A stretch of DNA of 64,000 nucleotides, from the NCBI GenBank assembly GCA_029255645.1, contig JANLJE010000021.1, forward strand, positions 1 through 64,000, written 5' to 3'. The position numbers were made by a program, and so were the translations under genes. Shown piece after piece: positions 51,732 to 60,789 of the stretch. Position 1 is the first letter of the stretch. Each line of letters opens with the position of its first letter. This stretch comes from Comamonadaceae bacterium (GTDB taxonomy: Bacteria; Pseudomonadota; Gammaproteobacteria; Burkholderiales; Rhodocyclaceae). The notes beneath the pieces are model-generated. The model saw nothing but the letters and a program-made list of their open reading frames with translations. It did not search any database and had not been told where the DNA came from.

Positions 51732-52220
51732 TCAGACCAGTGCGTCCAGGTGCACGATCAGCACCGCGGTATAACTTTGCCAGGTGAAGGGAATGACCAG
51801 GGGGGGGCTGCTGGCCGCCGAAGGAGGGGGCTTGCCGGCCCGGGTGAAGGTTTGCGGCGGGGTGATTTCCAGGCCTTCCCCGAATACCCGCCGGGCTCTG
51901 CCGGCCAGGGTATTGGCGATTTCACCGACGACGTCGAGATGGTCTGCATCCGAGTATTCATGCTGGCCCATGCGCATCAGCACATGATCGAGCAGGCCCC
52001 GGGGTGCGGCAAAGCAGACGCTGCCTTGGTAGTCGCCCTGGACCTGGATCAGACCGTTGAAGTCATCCAGGGGCAGGGGCATCCCCGCTTCCAGCAGGTA
52101 GGCGGTGCGCACCAGGGCTTTTTCGCCGGTGATGCGTTCGAAAAAGTGGCCGATGGTTTCGGCAAACACTTCCACGTCGTCCGGCCTGAGGGCCTTCCTG
52201 AGCGGGGCGGGGGCAGTCAA
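51732..52220 (-). CDS. CheX-like chemotaxis phosphatase
   Basis: The 162-residue protein resembles the CheX/CheC group, with the E-x-x-N catalytic pattern in VVGEIANTLAGRAR near residue 94. CheX proteins dephosphorylate CheY-type receivers; the likely partner is the receiver encoded just upstream, whose stop overlaps this start by 4 bp. It lies 81 bp before the siaA 5' fragment. Confidence 0.8.
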   Translation of the reverse strand: MTAPAPLRKALRPDDVEVFAETIGHFFERITGEKALVRTAYLLEAGMPLPLDDFNGLIQVQGDYQGSVCFAAPRGLLDHVLMRMGQHEYSDADHLDVVGEIANTLAGRARRVFGEGLEITPPQTFTRAGKPPPSAASSPPLVIPFTWQSYTAVLIVHLDALV

Positions 52221-52588
52221 CGCATGAGCTCCAGCAAGGCTTCCACCAGTTCGTCGTCGCTGAAGGGTTTGTGCAGGAAACCCTGCGCCCCCTTCTTGAT
52301 CGCCTTCAGGGCGGTGGTTTTGTCAGACAGGGCCGAGACGACCAGGATGCGGGTTTCGGGCAGGCGGGTGGCGAGGCGGCTGATGCACTCGTCGCCATCC
52401 ATCTTCGGCATGGTCAGGTCCATGGTCACCAGATCGGGGCGAAACTGTTCGGCCAGGGCCACGGCCTGCTGGCCGTCTCCCGCCAGGCCGACGATCTCCA
52501 GGTTGGGCAGGCGCATGTCCTGGCAGAGCCGGGCAATACGGTTGCGGATGACCATGGAGTCATCCACGATCAGCAGTTTCATGGTCAT
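52217..52588 (-). CDS. CheY-like response regulator
   Basis: The 123-residue stand-alone receiver has LLIVDDSMVIRNRIAR at the N-terminus, the acceptor Asp in TMDLTMPKMDGDE near residue 56, Ser/Thr in VVSALSDK and Lys in HKPFSDDE. It is coupled to both neighbours by ATGA overlaps, so it is probably phosphorylated by the upstream kinase and dephosphorylated by CheX. Confidence 0.92.
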   Translation of the reverse strand: MTMKLLIVDDSMVIRNRIARLCQDMRLPNLEIVGLAGDGQQAVALAEQFRPDLVTMDLTMPKMDGDECISRLATRLPETRILVVSALSDKTTALKAIKKGAQGFLHKPFSDDELVEALLELMR

Positions 52589-54636
52589 GAGGCCGGCTGG
52601 AACTGCAGGGTGAATTGGGTGTAGGCATTGGGCAGGGTGGAGAGGCGTATCCGGGCGCCGGCCCTGCTGGCCATGTCGCGGATCAGGTCGAGGCCAACGC
52701 CCCGGCCGGCGTGTTCATTGGCCTCTTCTTGCAAGCTGAAGCCGGGGGTGAACAGGGTGGCAATCAACTCGCGCTCGCTCATGCTTTCTACCAGTTCGTG
52801 CGGATGGCCCAGTTCCAGCAGGCGGGCGCGGATGCGGGCGCAGGAAATGCCCCGGCCATCATCGCGCACCGATACGGAAAGGCTGCCTTCGGTCGTGGTG
52901 GCAAATTCGACTCGCACGGTTCCCTCCGGCAGTTTGCCCGCCTGCAGCCGTTCGGCTTCGCTCTCGATGCCGTGTGCCACGGCATTGCGCACCAGTTGTG
53001 GCAACATCTCGTGCAGATGGCGCAGCAGGCGCTCGTCCAGGTTCGGGGCCTGCTGGGGAAAATTGACTTCGACCCGCACCTTCTTGTTGAGGTCCTCCGC
53101 CACCTTCAGGGCGAGATGCTCGATCTGCTTTTTCAATTCGACAAAGGGGTGCTGACTGACCGGCGCTTCCTGATAACGCCTGACCTTGGCAAGCACCTCG
53201 CCGATCTGCGCCAGTTTTTGCCGCAGTTCGCCCACCTGGAAGGCGATCGGGATCAGATCGTCTCCCGTCAGGTCCTGCCGCCGGCGCAAAGGCGTCAGCA
53301 GGTCTTCGAACTGGTGCGCCTGGCGGGAGACTTCCAGGAGTCCCAGCGCCCCGGCCTCGCCCTTGATCGAATGGATGGCCCGGAAGGCAAAGTTGATCAG
53401 TTCGGCATAGGCCCGGGCTTCCGGCTGCACGTCCTGGAGGGCCTGATTCACCATGCCGAGCCGATCTTCGCCACTCTTGAGGAAGTCCCGCACCTGGGCC
53501 GGGTCCTGGTCGAGCACGGCCAGCAAGCTCTCGACCTCGCTGCTGGCGCGGGCTTCGGCGCCGGCCAGGTCGCGCGCCAGCTGCATCTGGCGGCTGATAT
53601 CAAACACCGTGACCAGCAGGGCGCGTACTTCCCCTTGTTCCAGCACCTGGGTGAATTCGAAGGACAGGTGGGTGGGGCCCTTGCGGCGGCCATCCTGACC
53701 GGCGGCCAGCGTGACTTCGCGCAGGGGGTTGAGTTCTTCTAGCAGGGCGGGCTTCACCTTGCGGTTGAACAGCAGGTCGATGTAGTCCCGCGCCGCTTCC
53801 TGCTGTTCCGGTTCGAGCAACTGGGCGATCAGTTCATCGAATTTCAGGCCAGGGGCCACCGGGCGGCCAAACAGTTCGGGAAGGGAACGCGACTGCTGGA
53901 TGCCGAGATGGCCGTCCCGGTCGAGCAGGAACAGGCCTTCGCGCACCGTATCGAGAATTTCCCGGGTTTCCTGACGCGCCGCTTCGATCTGCCGGTCGCT
54001 TTCCAGCAGGCGGCGGATGAATTTGAAGACGATGAAGAAGAAGTTGAGGGAGGCCAGGAAAATGGCCCCCAGCTGGATGTAACGCAGCGAGGCGGCCCGG
54101 GATACGGCCTGGGCCTCCAGATGCCGGGTCAGGTCGTCGGCGAGTTGCATCAAGCGCACATTGCGAGTCACGGCGCGGTTGACGGCATCATCCACGTCCC
54201 AGGCCGAGGGAGTGGCAGCATTGAGTACGGGCAGGACACCGGTGTTGATCGGCTCCCAGGTCTCCACCAGCTGGTCCAGCAGTTCACGGCTCTGGGGGTC
54301 CATCGAGGCGCCGGGCCCCGAACTGCCAAGCGTCAGGCCCTGCAAATGCTGCAGGGCCGTCGAGAAGGCACTGTAGGATTCGGAGAGTTGCGCCTGGCTG
54401 GTCTGGTAGGAATCGCCGCTCTGCATTTCCATCCGCAAGGTGAGCAGGGCCTTGGTGAGTTGCTGGGAATAAACCCGCAATTCGCCGGCGGTGTTGATGT
54501 GGGCCGTGTCCCGTTCGATCAGGTGCGAGGTGTAGGTGTTGAAAATCAGCACCCCCAGGTCGAGCACCAGGAACAGGGCGATGGCGGCCAGCAGCTCCCG
54601 GTACTTGCCGAGCCAAGTGTGGGGTTGTGGGTTCAT
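52585..54636 (-). CDS. Membrane sensor kinase with PilJ-type sensor, PAS, Hpt and CheA-like ATPase domains
   Basis: The 683-residue protein has membrane segments near 14-32 and 190-212 flanking a PilJ/NarX-type helical sensor (TAGELRVYSQQLTKALLTLR). A PAS region follows (about 225-370), then an Hpt-like domain with the phospho-His in AIHSIKGEAG near 420, and a HATPase near 550-680 (LVRNAVAHGIE, DDGRGIS, GRGVGLDLI). There is no receiver or CheW domain. The CheY-like gene follows immediately. Start 54636 (MNPQPHTW) was chosen to place the first membrane segment at the N-terminus. Confidence 0.88.
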   Translation of the reverse strand: MNPQPHTWLGKYRELLAAIALFLVLDLGVLIFNTYTSHLIERDTAHINTAGELRVYSQQLTKALLTLRMEMQSGDSYQTSQAQLSESYSAFSTALQHLQGLTLGSSGPGASMDPQSRELLDQLVETWEPINTGVLPVLNAATPSAWDVDDAVNRAVTRNVRLMQLADDLTRHLEAQAVSRAASLRYIQLGAIFLASLNFFFIVFKFIRRLLESDRQIEAARQETREILDTVREGLFLLDRDGHLGIQQSRSLPELFGRPVAPGLKFDELIAQLLEPEQQEAARDYIDLLFNRKVKPALLEELNPLREVTLAAGQDGRRKGPTHLSFEFTQVLEQGEVRALLVTVFDISRQMQLARDLAGAEARASSEVESLLAVLDQDPAQVRDFLKSGEDRLGMVNQALQDVQPEARAYAELINFAFRAIHSIKGEAGALGLLEVSRQAHQFEDLLTPLRRRQDLTGDDLIPIAFQVGELRQKLAQIGEVLAKVRRYQEAPVSQHPFVELKKQIEHLALKVAEDLNKKVRVEVNFPQQAPNLDERLLRHLHEMLPQLVRNAVAHGIESEAERLQAGKLPEGTVRVEFATTTEGSLSVSVRDDGRGISCARIRARLLELGHPHELVESMSERELIATLFTPGFSLQEEANEHAGRGVGLDLIRDMASRAGARIRLSTLPNAYTQFTLQFQPAS

Positions 54637-54742
54637 CGGGCTGGTTTCCGTGCGGAGGGATCCCGATTTATAGGCCTGTTCCGTTACAGGGTGATGACCC
54701 TGGCGGTAGAATCCGGCGCATTCATTTTTCGAGGTGATCTTC

Positions 54743-55417
54743 ATGACCCAGGACGAACTCAAGCAGGCGGTGGCAGAGGCGGCGGCCGACCATGTGGCCC
54801 GGCATCTGCCCGAGGGCGGGATGCTCGGCGTCGGCACCGGCTCCACGGCCAACCTGTTCATCGACGCCCTGGCGCCCATCAAGTCCCGGCTGGGCGGTGC
54901 CGTGGCCAGTTCCGAAGCCACTCGCCTGCGTCTGGAACGGCAGGGGATTCCGGTGCTGGATCTCAACGCGGTGGATCGCCTCCCCATCTATGTCGACGGG
55001 GCCGACGAGATCGACCCGGGCATGAACATGATCAAGGGCGGTGGCGGGGCACTGACCCGGGAGAAGATCGTGGCGGCGGTGTCGGATACCTTCATCTGCA
55101 TCGCCGATGCCTCCAAGCTGGTGCCGGTGCTGGGCCGTTTCCCCTTGCCGGTGGAGGTGATCCCGATGGCGGTGCGCCAGGTGAGCCGCGCCCTTGCTGC
55201 GCTGGGAGGGACGCCCAGGGTGCGCGAGGGGTTTGTCACCGACAATGGCAACCTGATCATCGACGTGCATGGCCTTGCCATCGCCGACCCGGTGGGGCTG
55301 GAAACGGCCATCAACCAGATCGTGGGGGTGGTGACCAACGGTCTGTTTGCCATCCGGGGTGCGGATATCCTGTTGCTGGGCACCCCGGAGGGGGTCAGGA
55401 TCCGGGTGAGGGATTGA
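54743..55417 (+). CDS. rpiA: Ribose-5-phosphate isomerase A
   Basis: The 224-residue enzyme interconverts ribose-5-P and ribulose-5-P. Motifs are [15 protein letters not shown] near residue 30, SSEATRLRL near 57, [24 protein letters not shown] near 84-107 (catalytic Glu/Lys region) and [10 protein letters not shown] near 171. GAGGTGATCTTC precedes ATG 54743. It is divergent from the sensor kinase. Confidence 0.96.
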   Translation: MTQDELKQAVAEAAADHVARHLPEGGMLGVGTGSTANLFIDALAPIKSRLGGAVASSEATRLRLERQGIPVLDLNAVDRLPIYVDGADEIDPGMNMIKGGGGALTREKIVAAVSDTFICIADASKLVPVLGRFPLPVEVIPMAVRQVSRALAALGGTPRVREGFVTDNGNLIIDVHGLAIADPVGLETAINQIVGVVTNGLFAIRGADILLLGTPEGVRIRVRD

Positions 55418-55481
55418 AATGTTTTTGTCACATTCCGGCGTTAGGCTGTAGGCACTCTCCCCTTTTCTGAGTCCCCATCCC

Positions 55482-56204
55482 ATGAATGAAGCCCGCTCTA
55501 CCCTGCAGGATCACACTTCCAAACAGTTTGATCTGGAACTGGAACATCTTCGCACCCGTGTGCTGCAAATGGGAGGCCTGGTGGAACAGCAGGTTTCCCG
55601 GGCCATCCGTGCTTTTTACGAAGGTGATCTAGCCGGGATGGATCTGGTGGTGCGCGAGGATGTCCACATCAACAAGATGGAGGTGGAACTGGATGAGGCC
55701 TGCAATCAGGTGATTGCCAAGCGCCAGCCCACCGCGATCGACCTGCGCATGATCATCACGGTGCTGAAAAGCATCAGTGATCTGGAACGTATCGGCGACA
55801 AGGCTCAGAAAATCGCCCGGCTCGGCGCCATGCTCCATGGACAGCACAGCGCCTTCGTGCCGGATGTGGATCTGCGCTACATGGCCGATCAGGCGCTGGA
55901 AATGCTGCGCCTGGCGCTGGATGCGTTTGCCCGCCTGGATGTGCAGTCGGCTGCCGAAGTGGTGCATCTGGACGATGAAATCAACCACCAGTACCAGTCG
56001 GCGGTGCGCCAGCTCATCACCTTCATGATGGAAGACCCCCGCACGATCTCCCGTTCGCTGGACATCATGGCGGTGGCCAAGGCCATCGAGCGCATTGCTG
56101 ACCACGCCAAGAGCATTTCCGAATATGTGATTTACATGGTCAAGGGGCTCAATGTCCGCCACTCCAGTCCTGATGAATTGGACCAGGAACTCGCCAAGAG
56201 CTGA
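55482..56204 (+). CDS. phoU: Phosphate transport/Pho regulon regulator PhoU
   Basis: The 240-residue all-helical protein has two PhoU repeats with metal-binding acidic motifs (HINKMEVELDEAC near 59 and HLDDEINHQY near 161) and LERIGDKAQKIAR, IERIADHAKSI signatures. PhoU couples the Pst transporter to PhoR. No pst or phoBR genes are adjacent, so it is a detached phoU. It lies 64 bp after rpiA. Confidence 0.94.
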   Translation: MNEARSTLQDHTSKQFDLELEHLRTRVLQMGGLVEQQVSRAIRAFYEGDLAGMDLVVREDVHINKMEVELDEACNQVIAKRQPTAIDLRMIITVLKSISDLERIGDKAQKIARLGAMLHGQHSAFVPDVDLRYMADQALEMLRLALDAFARLDVQSAAEVVHLDDEINHQYQSAVRQLITFMMEDPRTISRSLDIMAVAKAIERIADHAKSISEYVIYMVKGLNVRHSSPDELDQELAKS

Positions 56205-56304
56205 TGGGCCAGACAGGGCTCCGGCAGGGCCTCATTCCCCAGTCCTCCCCTGCCCGGCAGGGGTTTGTGCGCTGCAGCAGCGTGGGCTGGGGATGACCCT
56301 GGCC

Positions 56305-56364
56305 ATCCACGACCTTGGCTACGACCTTGGCTACGACCTTGGTTACGACCTTGGCTACGACCTT
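56305..56364. repeat. 12-bp tandem array downstream of phoU
   Basis: GGCTACGACCTT occurs three times exactly and once as GGTTACGACCTT, preceded by a partial ATCCACGACCTT copy. The rest of the 56205-56462 gap shows nothing else. Confidence 0.92.
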
Positions 56365-56462
56365 GTTTGAAGTGGCTGTCCTGAAACTGCCATGACTCCG
56401 TCCTGCTACTGTAATCCGGGGCTTGCACACTGTCGATGCAACCTTGAATCCAGGAGATGGAG

Positions 56463-56642
56463 ATGCCGCAACAAGCCTCGAACCTGAAAGATGCCTTGCT
56501 GGATTATGTGGATAACATCACCACCCTGCGCCAGAAGATACGCGAGGTGCGGGAAAAGCAGCTGGCGGCACTGAAGGACTTGATGATCCTCCGCCACAAG
56601 TGCCAGGCCCTGCGCCAGCAGTTGAGCCGCCAGACGAGTTGA
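56463..56642 (+). CDS. Small coiled-coil hypothetical protein
   Basis: The 59-residue protein is a single predicted coiled coil (LRQKIREVREKQLAALKDLM). Function is unknown. AGGAG at 56452-56456 abuts an ATG at 56457, so the second ATG (56463), six bases away from the site, is the better start. A strong terminator follows 20 bp after the stop. Confidence 0.6.
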   Translation: MPQQASNLKDALLDYVDNITTLRQKIREVREKQLAALKDLMILRHKCQALRQQLSRQTS

Positions 56643-56662
56643 AGTCGCGCTGGCAAAAAAAC

Positions 56663-56695
56663 AAAAGCCCCGCCAAGTCCGGCGGGGCTTTTGCC
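56663..56695. terminator. Bidirectional terminator between the coiled-coil gene and yggX
   Basis: AAAAGCCCCGCC (56663-56674) pairs perfectly with GGCGGGGCTTTT (56681-56692) around AAGTCC. It has T runs on both strands and serves both convergent transcripts. Confidence 0.92.
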
Positions 56696-56712
56696 TGGGT
56701 GCGCCCGGGGAA

Positions 56713-56985
56713 TCAGGCTTTTGGGGGGACGTAGCCGGAAATCTGGTCGGCGCCGCTGCCAAAGAAGTGGTTCTGCATCTGTTCCATCAGGTATTTGCGG
56801 TGTGCCGCTTCGGCCAGATTCAGGCGGTTTTCGTTGATGATCATGGTCTGCAGCTTGAGCCACTGTTGCCAGGCTTCCCGGGAAACATTCTCGAAAATCT
56901 TCTGGCCGATGGCGCCGGGCAGGGGGGGGAAGTCCAGCCCTTCGGCTTCCTGGCCGAGCTTGATGCAGTTGACGGTTCTTGCCAT
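56713..56985 (-). CDS. yggX: Probable Fe(2+)-trafficking protein YggX
   Basis: The 90-residue protein begins [21 protein letters not shown] and contains [17 protein letters not shown] and INENRLN, the YggX family signature with the conserved Cys7. YggX helps protect iron-sulphur clusters from oxidative damage. It ends the rsmE-pap-argA-yggX unit, 27 bp after argA. Confidence 0.95.
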   Translation of the reverse strand: MARTVNCIKLGQEAEGLDFPPLPGAIGQKIFENVSREAWQQWLKLQTMIINENRLNLAEAAHRKYLMEQMQNHFFGSGADQISGYVPPKA

Positions 56986-57012
56986 GTCGTTCTCCAGTGT
57001 AGGGGTGCCAGA

Positions 57013-58344
57013 TTATATCGACTTGACCAGCACCTTGGAGCGGCGCTGGAGGTTGTACATCTGCCGTTTCTGGGGCGGCAGCTCATCGACGCTTTCGAGC
57101 TTGAAGCCCCGTTCGATGAACCAGTGCACGGTGCGGGTGGTGAGCACGAACAGGCGTTTCACCCCCGCCGCCCGGGCCCGGGCCTGGATGCGTTCCATCA
57201 ATTGCTCGCCATAGCCCCATTCCCGGTGCGCCGGATGCACGGCCAGGCAGGCCAGTTCGGCGACGCCATCGCCGTAGTCGTAGAGGGCGGCGCAGCCCAC
57301 CACCATGCCGTCGTGCTCGATGATGGAGAATTTCTCGATTTCCCGCTCCAGCACTTCCCGCGGCCGATGCACCAGGGTGCCGTCTTCTTCCAGGGGTTCG
57401 ATCAGGGCGATCAGGGCGCCGATGTCATCGGCCCGGGCTTCCCGGATGCGTTCCAGGGATTCCCGCGAAATGATGGTGCCGATGCCGTTCAGGGTGAATA
57501 GCTCCTGCAGCAGCGCCCCATCCTGTTCATAGCCGATCAGGTGCACCCGGCCCACGCCCAGACGGCTGGCGCGCACGGCGCAGGGCATGTAACGCTTCAG
57601 GTCGGCGGACAGCCAGGGGGCATCCTTGAGCTGGGCGGCGGCGTCGGCGGTCAGTTCTTCCTGCAGTTCGCCGGCCTCGTTGGTGACGCCGATGCTGTCG
57701 GTGAGGAACACCAGCTTGTCGGCCTTGACGGCCACGGAGACGGCTTCGGCCACCTCTTCCATCTGCAGGTTGAAAATTTCCCCGGTGGGAGAACTGCCCT
57801 GGCAGGATAGCAGCACGATGTTGCCCAGGGCGAGCTGGGCCTTCAGCCCATCAGCGTCCACCTTGCGCACCGTGCCGCTGTACTGCAGGTCGATGCCATC
57901 CAGCACACCGAGGGGCCGGGCGGTGATGAAGTTGCCGCCGATGACGCGGATCTGGCTGTTGGCCATCGGGGTGTTGGGCAAGCCCTGGGAGAGCAGGCCC
58001 TCGATTTCCAGATAGACGCTGCCGACTGCGTCCAGGACGCAGTCCAGGGTGTCTGCATCGGTGATCCGGTAGCCCTTGTGGTACCTGGATTCGATTCCCT
58101 TCTCGCGCAGTTCTTCCTCGATCTGGGGCCGGGCGCCATGCACCAGGATCAGGCGGATGCCCAGGCTGGCGAGCAGGTTCACGTCGTAGGCCAGGGTTTT
58201 CACCAGGGGGCCGGCGATGGACTTGCCGCCGAAGGCGACCACGAAGGTCTTGCCCCGGAAGGCATTGATGTAGGGGGTCACCAGGCGGAACCAGGAGACG
58301 AATTCCCCCAGGTTGTCAGCCGGCAGTTTGGCTTCAGTTGTCAT
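57013..58344 (-). CDS. argA: N-acetylglutamate synthase
   Basis: The 443-residue enzyme has an amino-acid-kinase-like domain (about 1-290: FVVAFGGKSIAG, LILVHGARPQIEEEL) and a C-terminal GNAT acetyltransferase (about 300-443: ELACLAVHPAHREWGYGEQLMERI). It acetylates glutamate as the first step of arginine synthesis, with arginine feedback through the kinase-like domain. Length equals E. coli ArgA. Its start overlaps the end of pap by 11 bp. Confidence 0.95.
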   Translation of the reverse strand: MTTEAKLPADNLGEFVSWFRLVTPYINAFRGKTFVVAFGGKSIAGPLVKTLAYDVNLLASLGIRLILVHGARPQIEEELREKGIESRYHKGYRITDADTLDCVLDAVGSVYLEIEGLLSQGLPNTPMANSQIRVIGGNFITARPLGVLDGIDLQYSGTVRKVDADGLKAQLALGNIVLLSCQGSSPTGEIFNLQMEEVAEAVSVAVKADKLVFLTDSIGVTNEAGELQEELTADAAAQLKDAPWLSADLKRYMPCAVRASRLGVGRVHLIGYEQDGALLQELFTLNGIGTIISRESLERIREARADDIGALIALIEPLEEDGTLVHRPREVLEREIEKFSIIEHDGMVVGCAALYDYGDGVAELACLAVHPAHREWGYGEQLMERIQARARAAGVKRLFVLTTRTVHWFIERGFKLESVDELPPQKRQMYNLQRRSKVLVKSI

Positions 58345-59833
58345 GCTTGCCTTTCTGGGCGAGTGCCGCTTCGACCCGGGTGCAGATGGTTTCCAGCACC
58401 TTCACCCGGGCAAAGTTCTTGTCATTGGCTTCCACCAGGGTCCAGGGGATGGCCCCGGTACTGGTGCGTTCCACCATGTCGCACACCGCGTCATGGTATT
58501 CGTCCCATTTTTCCCGGTTCCGCCAGTCTTCATCGGTGATCTTGAAGCGTTTGAAGGCGATGTTCTCGCGCTCCTTGAAGCGGCGGAACTGCTCTTCCTT
58601 GCTGATCTGCAGCCAGAACTTGACGATGATCGCCCCGTCTTCCGCCAGTTCGTGTTCGAAATCGTTGATCTCCGCATAGGCCCGCAGCCAGTCGGCTTCC
58701 GTGCAGTAGCCCTCGACCCGCTCCACCAGCACCCGGCCGTACCAGCTGCGGTTGAAAATGGTGATCCGGCCGACCCTGGGAATGTGGCGCCAGAACCGCC
58801 AGAGGTAGGGCTGGGCCCGTTCTTCCTCGGTGGGGGCGGCGATGGGCACGATCTGGTACTGACGCGCGTCCAGGGCGGCGGCCACGCGGCGGATGCTGCT
58901 GCCCTTGCCGGCAGCGTCCGAACCTTCGAAGGCCAGGATCAGGGAGTGTTTCCTGAAAGCGGGGGAGCGCACCAGTTCCGACAGGCGGCCCTGGGCTTGC
59001 GCCAGTCGCGTCTCGTATTCCTTCTTGTCCAGGCTCTGCTCCAGGTTCAGGGCCGTCAGCACGTCCAGGGCGTCGATCTTGGGGAAGATCGGCGGCGCCA
59101 CCGGGTAGTTCTGGTCGCGCGTGTCGCTCAGGCGCTTTTGCAGGGCATCCAGGATCATCTTGCCCACGGTCAGGGAGCGGTAGCGGTCGTCGGTGCCTTC
59201 CACCACGGTCCAGGGGGCCCAGGGGGTGTTGGTCAGGCGCAGCAGGTGGGAGGCCACGTCCTGGAGCTTGTCGTAGGTCTTCAGCCGTTCCCAACTTTCC
59301 TTGGTGACGCGCCAGGCGGTGCGCGGGTCCTTTTCCAGGGCCTTCAGGCGCTTTTTCTGGCTGTCCTTGGAGAGGTGGAACCAGAACTTCAGCACCAGGG
59401 CGCCTTCATTGACCAGCATCGCCTCGAAGCGGTTGAACTGGTCGATGTGCTGGTCGAACATGGCCTGATTCATGTCGCCGTCGATGCGGCGGTGGATGGG
59501 GGTCGAATACCAGGAACCGGCGAAGATGCCGATCCGGCCCTTGGGGGGCAGGGCACGCCAGTAACGCCACATGTAGGGGCGCTCGGACTCCTCGTCGCTG
59601 GGGGCGGAGAAGGCCAGGGTGGACAGGTAGCGGGGGTCCATCCATTCGTACAGCTCGTTGATGGTCTCGCCCTTGCCGGCGCCATCGACGCCGCTGATCA
59701 GGACGATCACCGGAAAGCCGCTCTTTTCCCGCAGGTCGAACTGGGCTTCCAGCAGCGCTTCCCGCAGTTTCGGCACCTCGGTCTTGTAGGTCTCCTTGTC
59801 GATGACGTGGCCCAGCTCTGCAGATTCGAACAT
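58334..59833 (-). CDS. pap: Polyphosphate:AMP phosphotransferase (tandem PPK2)
   Basis: The 499-residue protein carries two PPK2 domains, each with a Walker A loop (SGVDGAGKGET near 50, FEGSDAAGKGSS near 305) and a lid/Walker B region (FAGSWYSTP, FNRSWYGRVLVERVEG). This two-domain form matches class II PPK2 (PAP), which phosphorylates AMP to ADP with polyphosphate. It lies between rsmE (6 bp) and argA (overlap). Confidence 0.92.
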   Translation of the reverse strand: MFESAELGHVIDKETYKTEVPKLREALLEAQFDLREKSGFPVIVLISGVDGAGKGETINELYEWMDPRYLSTLAFSAPSDEESERPYMWRYWRALPPKGRIGIFAGSWYSTPIHRRIDGDMNQAMFDQHIDQFNRFEAMLVNEGALVLKFWFHLSKDSQKKRLKALEKDPRTAWRVTKESWERLKTYDKLQDVASHLLRLTNTPWAPWTVVEGTDDRYRSLTVGKMILDALQKRLSDTRDQNYPVAPPIFPKIDALDVLTALNLEQSLDKKEYETRLAQAQGRLSELVRSPAFRKHSLILAFEGSDAAGKGSSIRRVAAALDARQYQIVPIAAPTEEERAQPYLWRFWRHIPRVGRITIFNRSWYGRVLVERVEGYCTEADWLRAYAEINDFEHELAEDGAIIVKFWLQISKEEQFRRFKERENIAFKRFKITDEDWRNREKWDEYHDAVCDMVERTSTGAIPWTLVEANDKNFARVKVLETICTRVEAALAQKGKHDN

Positions 59834-59839
59834 GGTGTT

Positions 59840-60583
59840 TTACGCTCCCTTGAAATCACCCCAAAGGGTCTGGATGGCGGCCAGGGCTGCCAGGCTCGCC
59901 GTTTCTGTTCTCAAAATCCGCGGCCCCAGGCTGACGGGGATGAAGCCCACCAGTCGAGCCGTCTTCATTTCATTGGGCTCCAGCCCCCCCTCGGCACCGA
60001 TCAGCAGGGTGACGCGTCCGGCCGGCGGCAACTGGGGCAGGCTGTGGGCCGCGCCCGGGGCCAGCATCAGCTTCAGGTCTTGCTGGGGCCTGCCAGGTCC
60101 GGCGAGCCACAGGTCCAGAGGCTGCACCGGGGTAACCGGGGGAATCTGGTTGCGGCCGCACTGCTCGCAGGCCGAGATGACCACCGATTGCCAGTGGGCT
60201 TCGCGTTTCTGCTGGCGGTCGCCGGAGAGTTTCACCACGCTCCTTTTGCTGGCTACCGGCTGGATGGCGCTGATGCCCAGTTCCACCGCCTTCTGGATGG
60301 TGTAGTCCATCTTGTCGGCGGCCTGGATGGCCTGGACCAGGGTCAGCTGCAGCGGCGATTCCCGCTCCACGTCTTCCCAGCCGCTGATGCTCACGGTGAC
60401 CCGCTCCCTGGTGATGGCGGTGATGACAGCCGGGTATTCGCCGCCGCGGCCGTTGAACAGGGTCAGGGGAGCGCCGGGAGGCAGGCGCAGGACGCGTACG
60501 GCATGGCGGGCTACCGCCTCGGGCAGATCAAGCCGGGCACCGGGGCCCAGGGGGGCGTCGCAGAAAAATCTCGGGGAATCCAT
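59840..60583 (-). CDS. rsmE: 16S rRNA m3U1498 methyltransferase
   Basis: The 247-residue SPOUT enzyme begins MDSPRFFCDAPL. It shows HAVRVLRLPPGAPLTLFNGRGGEY near residue 25, KSVVKLSG-type SKRSVVKLSG, and the knot region LLIGAEGGLEPNE followed by SLGPRILRTETA. It methylates U1498 in 16S rRNA. It heads the leftward rsmE-pap-argA-yggX unit. Confidence 0.95.
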   Translation of the reverse strand: MDSPRFFCDAPLGPGARLDLPEAVARHAVRVLRLPPGAPLTLFNGRGGEYPAVITAITRERVTVSISGWEDVERESPLQLTLVQAIQAADKMDYTIQKAVELGISAIQPVASKRSVVKLSGDRQQKREAHWQSVVISACEQCGRNQIPPVTPVQPLDLWLAGPGRPQQDLKLMLAPGAAHSLPQLPPAGRVTLLIGAEGGLEPNEMKTARLVGFIPVSLGPRILRTETASLAALAAIQTLWGDFKGA

Positions 60584-60789
60584 CGATGCTATTATAAGTT
60601 CGATCATTCCACGAATTCCCAGCTTCTTTCGACACGGTTTCCTCCGCCATGGCTGCACTGAATCCCCTTGCCCTTGCCTTTATTTGTGACTCCGGCTGCT
60701 TCGTCCCGGAATTTTCCCGGCCCGGGACCGATGATGCCCAGCAAGCCCTGGCCGCGCGTGCTCCATCAAAATGGCGCGAGGCTTGAACC

